Source: Muribaculaceae bacterium Isolate-036 (Harlan) | GTDB taxonomy: Bacteria > Bacteroidota > Bacteroidia > Bacteroidales > Muribaculaceae | Assembly: GCA_003833075.1 (NCBI GenBank) | Contig: RIAY01000018.1 | Location: 1-59,079, forward strand | DNA length: 59,079 bases | Direction of reading: 5' to 3' | In this document: piece by piece, positions 19,347 through 27,235 of the stretch | How the letters are laid out: each line of letters begins with the position of its first letter | How positions within the stretch are numbered: the first letter of the stretch is position 1 | The notes under the pieces: generated by a model | The model's database searches: none | The model's input: only the letters and a program-made list of their open reading frames with translations | What the model was told of the DNA's origin: nothing | Translations under genes and position numbers: made by a program

Positions 19347-19406
19347 GACATTAAGAATGTTGAACAATTTCGTCTGCAAATTTAGACAAAATTAATAAAT
19401 TATCGT

Positions 19407-19414
19407 TAACTTTG
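19407..19414 (+). promoter_or_regulatory. Candidate -7 element for kbl
   Basis: TAACTTTG fits TAnnTTTG about 25 bp before the kbl start. On the other strand TAAATTTG (19377-19384) could serve tdh. Neither has a clean -33 box. Confidence 0.4.
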
Positions 19415-19436
19415 GGGAAATATTAATACCATAAGA

Positions 19437-20630
19437 ATGTACACAAAATTTCAGGAGCATCTCCGCAAGGAGCTTCAGGACATCAAGGATGCCGGACTCT
19501 ACAAGAACGAGAGAATTATAGTGACACCTCAAAGCTCAGACATAGAAGTGGAAAGCGTTGAAGGTGAAGTGTTGAATTTCTGTGCCAACAATTATCTTGG
19601 TCTTGCAGACAACAGCCGTCTGATAGAAGCGGCGAAACGGGCGATGGATAACCGTGGATTCGGCATGTCGTCGGTTCGTTTCATCTGCGGCACGCAGGAT
19701 CTTCACAAGGAGCTTGAGGCTGCGATCAGTGATTATTTCAAGACAGAGGACACGATTCTTTACGCAGCTTGTTTCGATGCCAACGGCGGTCTGTTCGAAC
19801 CTCTTTTTACCGAAGAGGATGCAATCATCTCCGATGCATTGAACCATGCCTCGATAATCGACGGCGTGCGTCTCTGCAAGGCGAAACGCTTCCGTTACAA
19901 GAATGCCGACATGGAGGACCTTGAGCGTTGCCTTCAGGATGCTAAAAGCTGCCGCTTCAAGGTGATTGCCACCGACGGTGTGTTCTCAATGGACGGCAAC
20001 GTAGCCCCCATGGACAAGATCTGCGAGCTTGCAGAAAAGTATGACGCGCTGGTCATGGTCGATGAAAGCCATTCTGCCGGAGTCGTAGGCGCTACCGGTC
20101 ACGGAGTGGCGGAGAAGTTCGACTGTTACGGTAAAATAGACATCTTTACCGGTACGCTCGGCAAGTCGTTCGGAGGCGCGATGGGCGGATTCACAACCGG
20201 CAAGAAGGAGATAATAGATATGCTGCGTCAGCGTTCGCGTCCTTATCTTTTCTCAAACTCGGTTGCTCCGTCAATCGTGGGTGCGAGCATAGAGATGTTC
20301 AGAATGCTCGGCGAGTCTGATGACCTTCACACAAAGCTTATGGAGAATGTGGAATATTTCCGCGGCAAGATGGTGGATGCCGGCTTTGACATCAAGCCTA
20401 CCCAGAGCGCGATTTGCGCGGTTATGCTTTATGATGCAAAGCTTTCTCAGGATTTTGCGGCAGAGATGCAGAAAGAGGGAATATACGTGACCGGTTTCTA
20501 TTATCCAGTAGTGCCGAAAGATCAGGCTCGTATCCGCGTTCAGCTTTCAGCCGCACACACACGCGGGCAACTTGACAAGGCTATCGCGGCATTCGTAAAA
20601 GTTGGCAAGAAACTCGGCGTAATAAAATAA
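19437..20630 (+). CDS. kbl: 2-amino-3-ketobutyrate CoA ligase (glycine C-acetyltransferase)
   Basis: A 397-residue PLP enzyme of the alpha-oxoamine synthase family, the normal Kbl length. Key residues are visible: H136 (ALNHASIIDG), D209-ESH (VMVDESHSAG), and the Schiff-base lysine K243 (FTGTLGKSFGGAMGG). The first residues (FQEHLRKELQDIKDAGLYKNER) match Kbl rather than BioF. It cleaves 2-amino-3-oxobutyrate with CoA into glycine and acetyl-CoA. It is divergent from tdh with a 90-bp gap. Confidence 0.96.
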   Translation: MYTKFQEHLRKELQDIKDAGLYKNERIIVTPQSSDIEVESVEGEVLNFCANNYLGLADNSRLIEAAKRAMDNRGFGMSSVRFICGTQDLHKELEAAISDYFKTEDTILYAACFDANGGLFEPLFTEEDAIISDALNHASIIDGVRLCKAKRFRYKNADMEDLERCLQDAKSCRFKVIATDGVFSMDGNVAPMDKICELAEKYDALVMVDESHSAGVVGATGHGVAEKFDCYGKIDIFTGTLGKSFGGAMGGFTTGKKEIIDMLRQRSRPYLFSNSVAPSIVGASIEMFRMLGESDDLHTKLMENVEYFRGKMVDAGFDIKPTQSAICAVMLYDAKLSQDFAAEMQKEGIYVTGFYYPVVPKDQARIRVQLSAAHTRGQLDKAIAAFVKVGKKLGVIK

Positions 20631-20674
20631 TATAGACTTGCGGTCTGAAAGACAACGACAGTCTGAGCAATAAA

Positions 20675-20714
20675 AAAACGCTCCGTAAATCAGAAATTTA
20701 CGGAGCGTTTTTTA
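20675..20714. terminator. Bidirectional terminator between kbl and the porin gene
   Basis: AAAACGCTCCGTAAAT (20675-20690) pairs with 20696-20711 around CAGAA. T runs flank both sides, so it can end both convergent transcripts. Confidence 0.9.
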
Positions 20715-20757
20715 TTTCTATAGTATCGGAAACGTTATTGCTTGCATGCCACTGCTG

Positions 20758-22809
20758 TCAGTTGGCGAAATCTATTGACAGGCCGAATCTCAGCTGGCGG
20801 GGATCGATAGGGTAGTGCGGGAGGGAGAAGTAATTGCTACCGAAAAGTCCTTGATTCACATGGCTCCAGAGTACGAAGAAGCGGACTTTATAGAGTTTTG
20901 CGGTGACATATGCGTTGGCAACGGCAAAATTCCCCACCCATATCGGGTTTTCTCCCTGCACATGAAAAGACATTGTTGCCGGCTGGTAATCATATCCCCT
21001 GTATTTCGTATAATAATCGCAATCCACTCCTATCTGCATGTGAAGCACACGGAATGCGGTGAATCCCAGAAACATGTTGCTGTAGACGCTAAGAGCCGGC
21101 AACGGAATCACATCCTGATTGGATGATGCCTGATAAGTTACGGTGTTGTTCCAGTTCCATATGCCGAACTTAAGTTTCTGGTCAATGGATGCTGAAAAAA
21201 TCTGCACGCTTCCGCCATATTGACTGGGAACTGAATTCTGATTGAAATACACGCAATTCTGTATATTCTCCACGCCTGCACGCAGGTCTGTTTTTGTCCA
21301 GGGGATATGAAGATGTCCTCCGACACGGAATGAGCGGGTTTTGCCGAAATCATTGTTCCATATGAAATGGTTGGATATATAATGGCGCAGGAGATATGAC
21401 GGAGTCTGGTTCCTGAAGAATCCCTCAGCAGAGATTCTTACTGTGTCTTTACCGAGTCGGAAGCGTGTTTCAACATAACCGTCGATGTCGAGATCACCTG
21501 CGGCATCCCCCATAAGACCGAATTTGGCATTGGCGGCATAGCGCAGCAACGAACCTTTCATTTTTTCAAGTCTGCCACCTACCCATAATCTGTTGCGTTT
21601 CTTTTCCGGCTCAAGTGACGCCCCCTCCGGAATGGGTGAGAGTTCCGCAGGATTTTCAGACGGCTGAGGAAGGAGATAAGACTGTTTGAACCTGTCGAAC
21701 TCATAGGTCGCATATGCGGACAAACCGAATTTAGCCCATTTCTGGAATCCCTCGATCATCGAGATGCCAAGAGTGTTGGAGAAAGACCAGTAATGAGTGT
21801 CATCGAGGGTGTAATCAGGGTTGAAATAGGTGTTTGCCCAAAATTGTGATGCTTCCTCTGCGCGAGTGTTTTTGAAAGTGCGGTGGTTATACTTATAATC
21901 GAAAGAATATATGAATTTGGTCACAGGCACAAGTGTCATGCGCTCGATTGTGTCTCCTTCCTGCGTGTCATCGCGCCAGAAACCGATCTTATACGCGTGC
22001 GACATATAGAATTCCGCACCAACGAGCCTGTTCTGGGCTCCGTTCAGTCTTGTCGGGATGCTCTTGGGCTCGATTTTGTCGACACCTCCCTGGAGCACTG
22101 CAGGGTTTTCGATATAGAGGTCATCGGTTATACCTCCGTTTTCCTGATTCTGTGAATTGTAGTGATTCAGGAAAGCCTGCATCTCATAGTGGTTGCCGGT
22201 GTAATATCCCTGAAACCCGTAAATGAGGTTTTTAGCTGCCTGACTGTTATACGCCCCTTTGGTGTACAGATAATCGATGTTCGCACCAATTCCTATCTTG
22301 CGGTTTACATTTCCAGCGAATATACCTTTCAGCCGATCTGTGTGGTTATCGCGGTTGCCGCCGAAATTATACGACAACAGCGTCATAGGTATATATACGT
22401 TATAGAATTTCTCCTTTCTGAATGTCGGCAACCAGTAGTTCAGCGCGTCTTCAAACAGGAATGCCGAAGGCTGCGGACGCTGGAAGTAAAGCATGTTTAT
22501 GCCTTCAGCCGCGAAAGAGCCGGTTGTTGCCCATGCATCGGAATTCATCGCCGGCACAAACTGCCGCTGATAGTTATACAGGAGGGTGTCGATGTCCGCT
22601 TCCTCATGATTGCCGAGGGGATAAGACAGTTTCCATGCGTTTCCCTGTTTGTAGGTTGTTTTGCTCTTTACGTTATCCTTATTCCCGAGGTCAGACTGCT
22701 TCCCGGTTCCTCCAGGCTTTTCTCCGGTTGTTGACATCGGACGCTGCGCGGATGCCGCAAACTGGAGCACGGCTAAAAACAGGATGATAAAATATTTTTT
22801 TAACACCAT
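20758..22809 (-). CDS. Putative porin (Porin_10-type outer-membrane barrel)
   Basis: About 683 residues from the start at 22809, where a signal peptide (MVLKKYFIILFLAVLQFAAS) begins. The frame is open 46 residues further upstream, without a signal, and a -7 element lies inside that extension. The mature protein is rich in aromatic and alternating strands, with repeated segments such as NHYEMQAFLNHYNSQ and FSYDYKYNHR-like strands, and resembles the Bacteroidetes putative porin family. Presumably it forms a large outer-membrane channel; the substrate is unknown. It stands alone between kbl and tRNA-His. Confidence 0.8.
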   Translation of the reverse strand: MVLKKYFIILFLAVLQFAASAQRPMSTTGEKPGGTGKQSDLGNKDNVKSKTTYKQGNAWKLSYPLGNHEEADIDTLLYNYQRQFVPAMNSDAWATTGSFAAEGINMLYFQRPQPSAFLFEDALNYWLPTFRKEKFYNVYIPMTLLSYNFGGNRDNHTDRLKGIFAGNVNRKIGIGANIDYLYTKGAYNSQAAKNLIYGFQGYYTGNHYEMQAFLNHYNSQNQENGGITDDLYIENPAVLQGGVDKIEPKSIPTRLNGAQNRLVGAEFYMSHAYKIGFWRDDTQEGDTIERMTLVPVTKFIYSFDYKYNHRTFKNTRAEEASQFWANTYFNPDYTLDDTHYWSFSNTLGISMIEGFQKWAKFGLSAYATYEFDRFKQSYLLPQPSENPAELSPIPEGASLEPEKKRNRLWVGGRLEKMKGSLLRYAANAKFGLMGDAAGDLDIDGYVETRFRLGKDTVRISAEGFFRNQTPSYLLRHYISNHFIWNNDFGKTRSFRVGGHLHIPWTKTDLRAGVENIQNCVYFNQNSVPSQYGGSVQIFSASIDQKLKFGIWNWNNTVTYQASSNQDVIPLPALSVYSNMFLGFTAFRVLHMQIGVDCDYYTKYRGYDYQPATMSFHVQGENPIWVGNFAVANAYVTAKLYKVRFFVLWSHVNQGLFGSNYFSLPHYPIDPRQLRFGLSIDFAN

Positions 22810-22914
22810 AAATATCAAGTAAGTATAAAACAGAACGAGCGCAAAAAGTCCCGGTGCGCAAAGTGATTTTATATTGAGCGTGGAATTTTTGTGCCACTTG
22901 ATTCTATTGACGGG

Positions 22915-22922
22915 CAAAGTTA
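22915..22922 (-). promoter_or_regulatory. Candidate -7 element for the porin gene
   Basis: TAACTTTG on the minus strand, about 105 bp upstream of the chosen start. No clear -33 box. The remaining 22923-23386 DNA shows repeat fragments but no gene. Confidence 0.4.
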
Positions 22923-23206
22923 GTAAAAATTGCTCAGAAATCAGCATTCCGGCAACTTTAATGTGTTGTATTGACTTTCCTGCGCATACGGAGCAGGTGT
23001 CGAACGCCTGAGTTCATTCACTCGTAGACATTCTTGATCAGGCAGGTTGTAAAAAACAACTTCAGAAAAATAACGGAACCGCAAACCTTTTTGCAACGGG
23101 TTTTGTTATATAGTTACGATTATTGTATTTGCACTGTGTTTTATTCATTGTATTAGAAAGAAATTTTTAATGCGAGCGAAGTCGGAATTGTGAAATCCTG
23201 GCTTCG

Positions 23207-23253
23207 TTTTATTTTTAAACAAGCTCTAAGTCAAGACGAGTTCAGTTTCTAAG
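23207..23253 (+). repeat. Fragments of both short intergenic repeat families
   Basis: TTATTTTTAAACAAGCTCTAAG (about 23209-23230) matches the right end of the 23.6-kb palindrome. A few bases later, CAGTTTCTAAG (23243-23253) matches the right end of the 18.2-kb element. The side-by-side arrangement suggests nested or decayed insertions. Confidence 0.5.
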
Positions 23254-23386
23254 TCACTTCTCGAGCGCAGTGCAATATGGTCTGCAGAGATATGTAAGAA
23301 TGCGTGAATCCTTGTGTTAACGTGTGAAACCGGCAGTCAAAAAAAGAATTTAGGACTAAAAACGTTAAAAAAATTTACGGAAGAAA

Positions 23387-23418
23387 TTTGGTAATATGAA
23401 AAAAAAGACTTAACTTTG
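23387..23418 (+). promoter_or_regulatory. Promoter of tRNA-His
   Basis: TTTG (23387-23390), a 20-base spacer and TAACTTTG (23411-23418), ending 23 bases before the tRNA. Confidence 0.8.
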
Positions 23419-23441
23419 CATCGCTTTTAAGGAAAGCAGAT

Positions 23442-23516
<75 letters not shown>

Positions 23517-23520
23517 CAAA

Positions 23521-23562
23521 AGCAAGAGGGACTCTTCATTGAAGAGTCCCTCTTGCTTTTTT
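23521..23562 (+). terminator. Terminator of tRNA-His
   Basis: AGCAAGAGGGACTCTTC and its complement form a long perfect stem, followed by six T at 23557-23562. Confidence 0.9.
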
Positions 23563-23579
23563 AGCTTTTCCAATAATTA

Positions 23580-23639
23580 AGAGCTTGTTTAAAGTGAAAT
23601 TTGTGGCGGCTGGCTCACTTTTATTTTTAAACAAGCTCT
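23580..23639. repeat. 60-bp palindromic repeat with 14-bp inverted ends
   Basis: AGAGCTTGTTTAAA (23580-23593) is the exact reverse complement of 23626-23639. Only about 32 bases lie between. Single ends recur at 17952-17965 and near 23213-23227. No coding capacity. Confidence 0.7.
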
Positions 23640-23685
23640 AAATGTTGATGCAGGAGTCGCATGTCCCGAAATTGACCGTAACGAG

Positions 23686-24738
23686 TCAATGCCGGCGAAT
23701 GAAGCTGAAAATTGTGTCGTAGGCGGCTTCTCTGTGCGGAGAAGGGGAGAGAATAAGGTCATGGATTCCGCTGTCGATGGTGCATACCTGACGGATATGC
23801 CCTAACTTCTCGCCGCGTTTCTGAATCATTTCCGGATCCAGCACTGCGTCTCCGGTCTTGAACTCAGGATTATAATTGCAACCTGAGATTTTCCGGGAGC
23901 TGTGCATGACAAGTATCGGGACAGTGATGTGTGACGCATTTTTCATAAGTTCCGATTGCGCATGGTTGATTGCGCCTACCCAACTGAAAGTCACAGGTGG
24001 GGAATAAATCATTTTCCAGTCGGTGTTGTAGGTCCATTCACCGTCATATTCCTTCAAAAGTGAGTAAGAATATCCGTCGCAATGAGCCTGTTTGACTTTG
24101 CTGTTTTTCGAAAATTTACTCAAAAACTCGATAATAGGCGCACCGACATTTCTCATGAGCGGTGAAAAATTCCATTCAAGGAACGGGCTGTCAGTGACAA
24201 CTCTGTTCACCCCGATCCGCGCTCCCTTCATTGCTGCCATGTATGCCACGGTCAACCCTCCCGTGCTGTGACCCGAGAGTGTTATGTCAGTGTTTCCGTC
24301 GCGGCGTATCTGAGCCAAAGCTGAATCGATATCCTCGAAATACTCATTCTGTTTGCGTACGTTAAAAGGGTATTGCCAAGGTTGCCAGCTGCGTCCGTAA
24401 CGTCTGAGATCCACAGCATAGAAATTGTATCCTGAATCAACAAACAGTTCCCCCATCTCTTTCTGGAAGAAATAATCGTTGAAGCCATGTATATATAGGT
24501 ATGCCTTCCGTGATTTGCTGTTTTTGCATATCTTCCGTATGATTGTGGAACGGCAGGGACCGTCGAATGCCTCGCCATGATTGACATAACGCGCCTCATA
24601 TCCCTCTAAAATATCCGGATGCCAGGAGGTGTCGGTTGTTACGGTCTTCGGTCCGGTATATTTCTCCGGGAAATGCCATTCGCCGGAGGCTATTGCCGCT
24701 CCGACTATCAGCATCATAGGTATAAGGAGTCTTTTCAT
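23686..24738 (-). CDS. Alpha/beta hydrolase, secreted (S33/monoacylglycerol-lipase type)
   Basis: A 350-residue protein with an N-terminal hydrophobic segment that may be a signal peptide. The alpha/beta-hydrolase core is clear: the oxyanion strand YLYIHGFNDY near residue 84, FYAVDLRRYGRSW near 110, the nucleophile elbow LSGHSTGG with Ser158, and a late SGIHDLILSP supplying the catalytic His near 328. The closest pattern is Hydrolase_4/monoacylglycerol lipase. The substrate is unknown. Its ATG overlaps the stop of the preceding lipoprotein gene (ATGA), so the two are translationally coupled. Confidence 0.85.
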   Translation of the reverse strand: MKRLLIPMMLIVGAAIASGEWHFPEKYTGPKTVTTDTSWHPDILEGYEARYVNHGEAFDGPCRSTIIRKICKNSKSRKAYLYIHGFNDYFFQKEMGELFVDSGYNFYAVDLRRYGRSWQPWQYPFNVRKQNEYFEDIDSALAQIRRDGNTDITLSGHSTGGLTVAYMAAMKGARIGVNRVVTDSPFLEWNFSPLMRNVGAPIIEFLSKFSKNSKVKQAHCDGYSYSLLKEYDGEWTYNTDWKMIYSPPVTFSWVGAINHAQSELMKNASHITVPILVMHSSRKISGCNYNPEFKTGDAVLDPEMIQKRGEKLGHIRQVCTIDSGIHDLILSPSPHREAAYDTIFSFIRRH

Positions 24739-25436
24739 TCGCGGTCTTTATGGGTTCTCAGAATTTCAATTTTCCGGCAAAGCAACTTCATGTAATTTTC
24801 AAGTTTTATCTGCTGGGTCCTTGAAGAATACAGCATCCATGTTGCCGACACCATCTTCTTATAGTCTTCCGGCATGCGCCATGATCCCTTGGTTTTGCCG
24901 TCTTCAAGGAAAACAACCGAGATGTTGTTGAGTTCATTGTCCGCTATCAGATTTGCCACAGAGTCTGCCTGCGCTCCTGAAAACATGACTGTGTTAAGAC
25001 CTTCTCTTCTGTAGTTCAGAGCCTGGTCGTGAGGCACAATAGCCGATTCCACCGCATTCTCTCCACATTCAACCCTTATGTTGTTGAAAGTAGAGCCTTT
25101 TAATGCCGCAATCAATTCAAGACGCTCACCGTTTGAAATTCGAGCCACGAGTCCTGTGTTCTGAAGAGGGTAGCGGTCCTGCCATCCGTTAAAGATATAA
25201 TAGCTTTCCACTTCGCGTTTGTTGTCGACAACCGTGAAGTCCCTAAGCCATTGGTTTACGTTGTCGGTCAGAATCTTGATTTTGTTTTCACACGAATCGA
25301 TCTGTCTCTCAGCTATTGTTATGGAATCGGAGAGGGCGTTTTTATATTCGTTTTTGGCTTTGTCTTTGTCGGCGTTGCCGCCCGCGCATGAGGCGAGCAG
25401 CATTGCCGGCATGAGAAACATTAAGGTCTTTTTCAT
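24735..25436 (-). CDS. Unidentified lipoprotein in the DUF4301 operon
   Basis: A 233-residue protein starting at MKKTLMFLMPAMLLASCAGG, a textbook lipobox (LASC). A coiled-coil-prone stretch follows (SITIAERQIDSCENKIKILTDNVNQW), then a mixed alpha/beta region containing ESYYIFNGWQDRYPLQNTGLVARISNGERLEL. I do not recognise a named family. It lies 22 bp after the DUF4301 gene and overlaps the hydrolase gene by 4 bp, so these three genes are probably one operon with an envelope product. Confidence 0.8.
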   Translation of the reverse strand: MKKTLMFLMPAMLLASCAGGNADKDKAKNEYKNALSDSITIAERQIDSCENKIKILTDNVNQWLRDFTVVDNKREVESYYIFNGWQDRYPLQNTGLVARISNGERLELIAALKGSTFNNIRVECGENAVESAIVPHDQALNYRREGLNTVMFSGAQADSVANLIADNELNNISVVFLEDGKTKGSWRMPEDYKKMVSATWMLYSSRTQQIKLENYMKLLCRKIEILRTHKDRE

Positions 25437-25458
25437 CAGATACAGTTTTTTGAACGAT

Positions 25459-26988
25459 TCAGGCAACAGGCTGATGTGAATCACGGAGAAGGTCGTTTAC
25501 AGTCTTGACCGGGTTGAAAGTGTCGGCGGGAACCTCAACAAGAATCGTGTTCCAGTCGCTCATGGCACCGTTCCAGAGACCGGGAAGTTCCAGAGCCTTT
25601 ATCTCTACGCCCTCACGGCTTTTAAGAGAAATGAAGCCCGTAGCCTTGTCGACATAATCGGGAAGATTGAATTTCTTTCCGCGGAAATCTTTTGTCGAGA
25701 CAACGAGATCCACCGGATTGAAGTGAGTGGCGTTCTTCATCATTTTTACCGTCTCTTTATTATCGGGGTCAATCTGAGATGCTTCGAGAATCTGAGGCGA
25801 TACAGTTCCGTCTGCGTTATATGCGAGGTAAGGACCGCCGCCGGGCTCACCCTCGTTTTTGACCATTCCGCACACGCGTGTCGGACGGTTCAGCTTCGAG
25901 AACAGGTATTCGGCTTTTTCTTCAGCCGACATTTCATCGGCATTGTCATGTGTTATGCATAGCACAGTGCGAGTGAAATGCAACATCTCTTCCAGATCCT
26001 CGGCAGAAGGAGTACCCTTGTCGAGTTTTTTGCAATATTCGTTGATTCTCTGTTTTGTCGCCACCAGTATGCCGCCGATAATTTTCTTATACTCCACGGT
26101 TGACGCACGACGTTCATCAGGAACGACATTATCAATGTTCTTGATAAATATGATATCCGCATCAAGGTCGTTGAGATTCTCGATAAGCGCGCCATGACCG
26201 CCGGGGCGGAAAAAGAGTTTGCCGTTTTCGCGATACGGCGAGCCGTCAAGATTTGACGCGACTGTGTCTGTATGTGATTTCTGGACACTGTAAGACACAT
26301 CGAAGGTGACACCATATTTATGACCGATATGTGCCGAAGCCTCCTCAACTTTCGACATGACGAGAGGAAGATGGTCCTGCGATACTGTGAAATGCACAGT
26401 CACCTTTTCATTTTTGCCTAAGGCATACATCGCGCCTTCTGCGAGATGTTCCTCCAAAGCGGTTCTGGAAGTACCGATGACCTTGTGGAACTGCAATAGA
26501 GCTTTGGGAAGATAGCCATAGTTCAGACCGTCCTTGCCTATGAGAGCCTGTGCCACATCCTTGAAGCGTTTTTCCTTGACAAGCGAATCGACGCTTTTGC
26601 CGTAAAGCGAAATACAAATGAAATTCAATCGAGGGAAGAATGCGAAATCTTCAATTCTTTCGAAGAATTTTTTCATGAAATCATTGTCGGGTTTCTCTTT
26701 ATTGCCATTCACGAAAGAGAAAATATCCTTGAACATTCTTGATGCCGCGCCGCTTGCCGGCACCATTTTCATCACAATGCCTCCCGCTGAGAGGAAGTCA
26801 TCCCAGCATTTGACAGCAGTCTTTTTCATGTCATCGGACAAAGGCGAAATGCCATGACCGACAGTTGCCGGAGCCTCTATTTTAAGAAATGGAAAGCCTT
26901 CAGCAAGCATTTTGAGTTCATCACGAAGTTTTTCTTCGGATATTCCTTTTTCTTTCAGGGTCTCGATGTCGAGTTCTTCTAAAATCAT
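25459..26988 (-). CDS. DUF4301-family protein (nucleotidyltransferase-like)
   Basis: A 509-residue cytosolic protein of the Bacteroidetes DUF4301 type. Near residue 75 it carries KMVPASGAASRMFKDI, which resembles the glycine-rich activating loop of sugar nucleotidyltransferases. A second conserved block reads LFFRPGGHGALIENLNDLDADIIFIKNIDNVVPD, where xIKNIDN recalls the UTP-utilising uridylyltransferase motif. Function has not been shown to my knowledge; transfer of a nucleotide to a sugar phosphate is an inference. A TAAATTTG -7-like element lies at 27029-27036. Confidence 0.85.
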   Translation of the reverse strand: MILEELDIETLKEKGISEEKLRDELKMLAEGFPFLKIEAPATVGHGISPLSDDMKKTAVKCWDDFLSAGGIVMKMVPASGAASRMFKDIFSFVNGNKEKPDNDFMKKFFERIEDFAFFPRLNFICISLYGKSVDSLVKEKRFKDVAQALIGKDGLNYGYLPKALLQFHKVIGTSRTALEEHLAEGAMYALGKNEKVTVHFTVSQDHLPLVMSKVEEASAHIGHKYGVTFDVSYSVQKSHTDTVASNLDGSPYRENGKLFFRPGGHGALIENLNDLDADIIFIKNIDNVVPDERRASTVEYKKIIGGILVATKQRINEYCKKLDKGTPSAEDLEEMLHFTRTVLCITHDNADEMSAEEKAEYLFSKLNRPTRVCGMVKNEGEPGGGPYLAYNADGTVSPQILEASQIDPDNKETVKMMKNATHFNPVDLVVSTKDFRGKKFNLPDYVDKATGFISLKSREGVEIKALELPGLWNGAMSDWNTILVEVPADTFNPVKTVNDLLRDSHQPVA

Positions 26989-27028
26989 CTGTATGCGGTT
27001 TTGGGATTATACACTCTTTTATTGAATG

Positions 27029-27036
27029 CAAATTTA
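27029..27036 (-). promoter_or_regulatory. Candidate -7 element for the DUF4301 operon
   Basis: TAAATTTG on the minus strand, about 40 bp before the start codon. No matching -33 box. Confidence 0.35.
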
Positions 27037-27235
27037 ACACTTATTTTGTGAAATATTCCGGGCATTCTCAAATAAATTACAATGCATCTGAAATTAATAC
27101 AAAAAATCGGGTATTAAAGTTTTTTTGTGACCTTTTTAAACTTTTTTTAAGAAATTGTGTCATAAAGAAGTGCTCGCCCGACAGCCATATGCACAACTAC
27201 AGGTAAACAATCATTGGAAAATTCCACAAACAAAC

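Noticed and set aside
22162..22734. 190-codon plus-strand frame within the porin gene
   Set aside because: It is antisense to the porin and reads as low-quality sequence rich in Cys and Arg, typical of a shadow frame.
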